Below, in pieces: positions 6,514 through 8,440 of a DNA stretch of 8,440 nucleotides (position 1 is its first letter; every line of letters begins with the position of its first letter). The translations under genes were made by a program, and so were the position numbers. A model generated the notes under the pieces. The model was not told where the DNA came from, did no database searches, and was given only the letters and a program-made list of their open reading frames with translations. Source of the DNA: Phocaeicola_A sp963652075 (GTDB taxonomy: Bacteria > Bacteroidota > Bacteroidia > Bacteroidales > Bacteroidaceae); contig CAVJRQ010000086.1 of the NCBI GenBank assembly GCA_963652075.1, forward strand, positions 1-8,440, written 5' to 3'.

Positions 6514-7449
6514 CTAAGCACACATTTTATGGTTAGACAATAGCAACGGCTTAATAGTTAGAGTATTGCGCTTACCCCCCCCCCCTATGAGATTTGGAAG
6601 AGTTATGATGCTGTATCCTATGGCTACAGACCAAGCTACTCTATTCAAGAACTTGTAGTTCTTGAATAGAACCAGATAGTAGCCTATGCATCTGCGGTAG
6701 AAGAACGAGAATCCACGCTTCCAAATAGGTATCCTCTTGGAGCGTTTTGCCTGTATAGGGTACTTATCGAATCCCGTCCAGTCGCCGTCCAGAGGCTCTA
6801 CCTCAGCCCATGATATCTCCACATGAGGACGCTGCTTCACCAATAGCGAGAAGACGCTTTGGTCATGGCGTGCCTCACGGAAACCATTGAGGTTAGGAAT
6901 GGAAGATACCTTATCGGTAAACAGATTGATGTCCGTTTCCCTCATGTAGTTCCACTGGTCTACGAATTCGTCAGCGATGGGACTCTTCATTAGGATGAAC
7001 GAGCCTCCCCACAGCTGCAGCGTCATGGCGTGCTGCTTGAAGGAGTCGGGACACAAACGCATGAACACGTCCATCTTTGTCCAGTCCTTCTCCAGGAACT
7101 CCTGTTGGAACGCCAGTATGGGCTGTTCCACCGACAGCATACCTATCAGTTCACGGAAACGCTTGATGCCCTTGTCATTCCAGACGTTGCCGCCGTCGGA
7201 ATAAACGAGGATATCACCCTCCTGCAAAGTCTTGAGCACTCGGCTCACCACATACGGTTTCCACGTCCAGTAGCCATAACCACGGCGGTAAATCTTGGGG
7301 CTGAACCCCTTGAAGAAGTCCTTCGGCAGGTCCTTCTCCGAGAAGAAATGTCTCTCGTCGAAGCCGAAAGCCTCCGTCTGTTTCTTTAACCTATCTATAG
7401 ATGCCCGATAACGGGTATCGGCAAATGATACAAAAACGATTTTTGACAT
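6514..7449 (-). CDS. Probable glycosyltransferase (YGYWTWKPY / SDG type), with poly-G-encoded tail
   Basis: A 311-residue protein, probably a second glycosyltransferase of the polysaccharide operon. Visible motifs are MSKIVFVSFADTRY at the N-terminus, RGYGYWTWKPYVV at 56-68, and GDILVYSDGG at 78-87 with an acidic D85 where GT-A enzymes bind the metal-nucleotide. LWGGSFILMK follows at 147-156 and HDQS at 195-198. The C-terminal part (about 242-286) is rich in aromatic and basic residues and may sit on the inner membrane. I place the start at 7449, not at the in-frame TTG at 7470, because AAGGAGG lies six bases before this ATG and the TTG lies inside the previous gene. Residues 289-292 are four Gly from a G11 run (6575-6585). 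A 19-residue tail ending in KMCA follows. Its TAG is three bases from the next ATG, which suggests coupled translation. A perfect 13-bp inverted repeat lies in the coding region at 6640-6670. Substrate is unknown. Confidence 0.78.
   Translation of the reverse strand: MSKIVFVSFADTRYRASIDRLKKQTEAFGFDERHFFSEKDLPKDFFKGFSPKIYRRGYGYWTWKPYVVSRVLKTLQEGDILVYSDGGNVWNDKGIKRFRELIGMLSVEQPILAFQQEFLEKDWTKMDVFMRLCPDSFKQHAMTLQLWGGSFILMKSPIADEFVDQWNYMRETDINLFTDKVSSIPNLNGFREARHDQSVFSLLVKQRPHVEISWAEVEPLDGDWTGFDKYPIQAKRSKRIPIWKRGFSFFYRRCIGYYLVLFKNYKFLNRVAWSVAIGYSIITLPNLIGGGGKRNTLTIKPLLLSNHKMCA
6575..6585 (-). repeat. G11 homopolymer near the 3' end of the second glycosyltransferase gene
   Basis: Eleven G on the coding strand, starting on a codon boundary after AAT CTC ATA and followed by TAA. 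Eleven bases keep the tail frame (Gly x4 then Lys). Twelve would give an immediate TAA, and ten would give VSAIL and a stop. It is the longest run in the window and so probably the most changeable. Confidence 0.92.
6640..6670. repeat. Perfect 13-bp inverted repeat with 5-nt loop inside the glycosyltransferase gene
   Basis: TCTATTCAAGAAC (6640-6652) and GTTCTTGAATAGA (6658-6670) are exact reverse complements around a 5-nt loop. The mRNA would form a stable hairpin about 55 nt before the G11 run. It encodes the near-symmetric peptide LFKNYKFLN. No T-run follows, so it is not a usual terminator. Confidence 0.85.
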
Positions 7450-7455
7450 ATTAAA

Positions 7456-7462
7456 CCTCCTT
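7456..7462 (-). promoter_or_regulatory. Strong ribosome binding site AAGGAGG
   Basis: AAGGAGG lies six bases before the ATG at 7449 and decides the start of the second glycosyltransferase gene. Its first two bases are the last two of the TAA stop (7461-7463) of the preceding gene's tail. A ribosome finishing the tail would therefore terminate on this site, an arrangement typical of translational coupling. Such a strong Shine-Dalgarno is uncommon in Bacteroidetes. Confidence 0.75.
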
Positions 7463-8429
7463 ATGCACAAATACTATAGTTATTAAATTCTGCACAAAGA
7501 AGCTCAATAATCGTTGCTTCTACTTTACCCCCCCCAAGGAGATTTCTGGTTATCCTCAACAGCTTGTTTTTTACTCTCGTCATAAACCATGAACCGTTAT
7601 AGGGGAACGGGGAGTCTTGTGGCTCAAATGAAGCGATGTTCAGGTCGAAGGACAGATGCTTCAACAGTTTCTCGTTAACATGTCTACCCCTTATCATGCC
7701 TGCACCACGGAACGAGTTGAGCTGTCGAGTCTGGTATAGCGAAGGATGGTACTTCGTACAATAGTTGCCGAACGTCTCGAACTCGGAGAAATATGGGCCC
7801 TGGCCTGGAGCGAAATGGCACGCATACATAATCTTCTCCACCCAGTTGCTGCCCTCCGACGTAGGATAAGCCACGATGGCATCCAGCATCTCCTTCACTA
7901 CGGACACTTTGAACACCATGTGCTCAGCTATGAAAGAGAAATCCACGAGCTTGCCGAAGCCCAGCAGACGGTTGAGCGTAACGAAGTAAGGCTTGTGATG
8001 CTCAATCTTCTTGGTGAACAAAGGGGTCTCGCCGTCGAAGAACGAGATAGGAGTAAGCGGAACGGTATCGGCATCCCATGTAAGGTAATACTCCTTAGCA
8101 TACTGGCTCTTAGCGAAAGCATACTTAAGGAGCTGCTGGAAGTACCAGCCGACTCGCTCTTCCGCGCCCGCTCCCTTCTTCTTCATACACTCCGCCACGA
8201 TGCCGAAGCTCAGCTCCGGCACCAGGGCGTTCTCATCCAAGAGCACGACGTTCGCCTCTCTGCTGGTGAGAGCATTAAGACGCTTAAAGTTCTCCTGATT
8301 GGTAACGATGTAGATTTTCTCACATCCAATGAGATTCCTATTGATATAGGTCACTACATTCTTAACAAACGATGCGTCCTTCTTCGCAACCGGAATAAGG
8401 ACATCATATTGTGGTTGAGTTTTTGTCAT
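7461..8429 (-). CDS. DUF6492-like glycosyltransferase, with poly-G-encoded C-terminal tail
   Basis: A 322-residue protein, probably a cytoplasmic nucleotide-sugar glycosyltransferase for surface polysaccharide. It opens with a GT-A-like strand (YDVLIPVAKKD, residues 8-18), followed by a GWYFQQLLKYAFA block at 94-106. YLTWDADTVPL at 115-125 carries the probable metal-binding DxD (D119, D121). This combination resembles the DUF6492 family; the donor and acceptor sugars cannot be read from the sequence. There is no signal peptide. The catalytic part ends near residue 297. It is followed by three Gly codons from a G8 run (7528-7535) and a 21-residue tail ending in YSICA. One extra G would put a TAA directly after the run. 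The start ATG has AT-rich sequence before it and no clear Shine-Dalgarno in the 11 bases available. The stop is 11 nt from the next gene and overlaps its ribosome binding site. Base composition is more AT-rich than in the tamB-like gene. Family assignment is from memory of motifs. Confidence 0.82.
   Translation of the reverse strand: MTKTQPQYDVLIPVAKKDASFVKNVVTYINRNLIGCEKIYIVTNQENFKRLNALTSREANVVLLDENALVPELSFGIVAECMKKKGAGAEERVGWYFQQLLKYAFAKSQYAKEYYLTWDADTVPLTPISFFDGETPLFTKKIEHHKPYFVTLNRLLGFGKLVDFSFIAEHMVFKVSVVKEMLDAIVAYPTSEGSNWVEKIMYACHFAPGQGPYFSEFETFGNYCTKYHPSLYQTRQLNSFRGAGMIRGRHVNEKLLKHLSFDLNIASFEPQDSPFPYNGSWFMTRVKNKLLRITRNLLGGGKVEATIIELLCAEFNNYSICA
7528..7535 (-). repeat. G8 homopolymer near the 3' end of the first glycosyltransferase gene
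   Basis: Eight G on the coding strand, starting on a codon boundary after AAT CTC CTT and followed by TAA. At eight bases the frame reads Gly-Gly-Gly-Lys and continues into a tail. Nine bases would give an immediate TAA; seven would give Val-Lys and then TAG. Runs of eight or more G are prone to replication slippage. Confidence 0.9.
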
Positions 8430-8440
8430 AATTGAATTGG

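Noticed and set aside
5872..6585. Poly-G runs as sequencing or assembly errors
   Set aside because: Length errors are possible at any single run, but the shared codon phase, the following TAA and the coherent tail frames at three junctions argue that the design itself is real. The exact lengths here still need read-level confirmation.
7447..7470. Longer start (TTG at 7470) for the second glycosyltransferase
   Set aside because: It overlaps the stop of the preceding gene, while the ATG at 7449 has AAGGAGG at ideal spacing and begins a typical MSKIVFVSF strand.
7746..8435. A 229-codon plus-strand frame opposite the DUF6492-like gene
   Set aside because: It has no motifs and mirrors the real gene, which has a clear DxD and family blocks; treated as an antisense shadow.

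Overview
The window looks like chromosomal DNA of a Bacteroidales bacterium, most likely Bacteroides or a near relative. The main reasons are a very long TamB protein of the Bacteroidetes type and a TATCTTTG element that matches the Bacteroides -7 promoter consensus (TAnnTTTG). This is a judgement from gene content and motifs; no search was run. All supported genes lie on the minus strand, so transcription runs from high to low coordinates.

Upper half (8429 down to 5136): four tightly packed genes, probably the distal part of a surface polysaccharide operon (capsule, O-antigen or exopolysaccharide). In transcription order they are a DUF6492-like glycosyltransferase (7461-8429), a second glycosyltransferase-like protein with a YGYWTWKPY motif and an SDG acidic site (6514-7449), and two paralogous hexapeptide-repeat acyltransferases (5869-6510 and 5136-5798). 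The inferred division of labour is that the first two add sugars and the last two O-acylate the glycan. The operon probably continues upstream beyond the window. A weak terminator candidate follows the last gene.

The most unusual feature is a repeated gene-junction design. Each of the first three genes ends in a poly-G run (G8, G11, G9) that starts exactly on a codon boundary and is followed directly by TAA. If the run length is 2 modulo 3, translation passes the TAA and adds a tail of about 20 residues ending in Cys-Ala, whose stop codon lies against the start of the next gene. At other lengths translation stops at the run or within a few codons. Genes 1 and 2 are in the tail-on frame here. 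Gene 3 (G9) is in the short frame, but its tail is intact in the alternate frame. Because unrelated enzyme families share the design, it looks like a slippage-switchable C-terminal tail combined with translational coupling to the next gene. I know of no description of this arrangement.

Lower half (4886 down to 339): one 4.5 kb gene for a TamB-like envelope protein, probably transcribed from its own promoter. That promoter overlaps the first codons of the longest open frame, which puts the annotated start in doubt. Positions 1-338 are non-coding as far as I can see and contain short tandem and palindromic repeats at the window edge.
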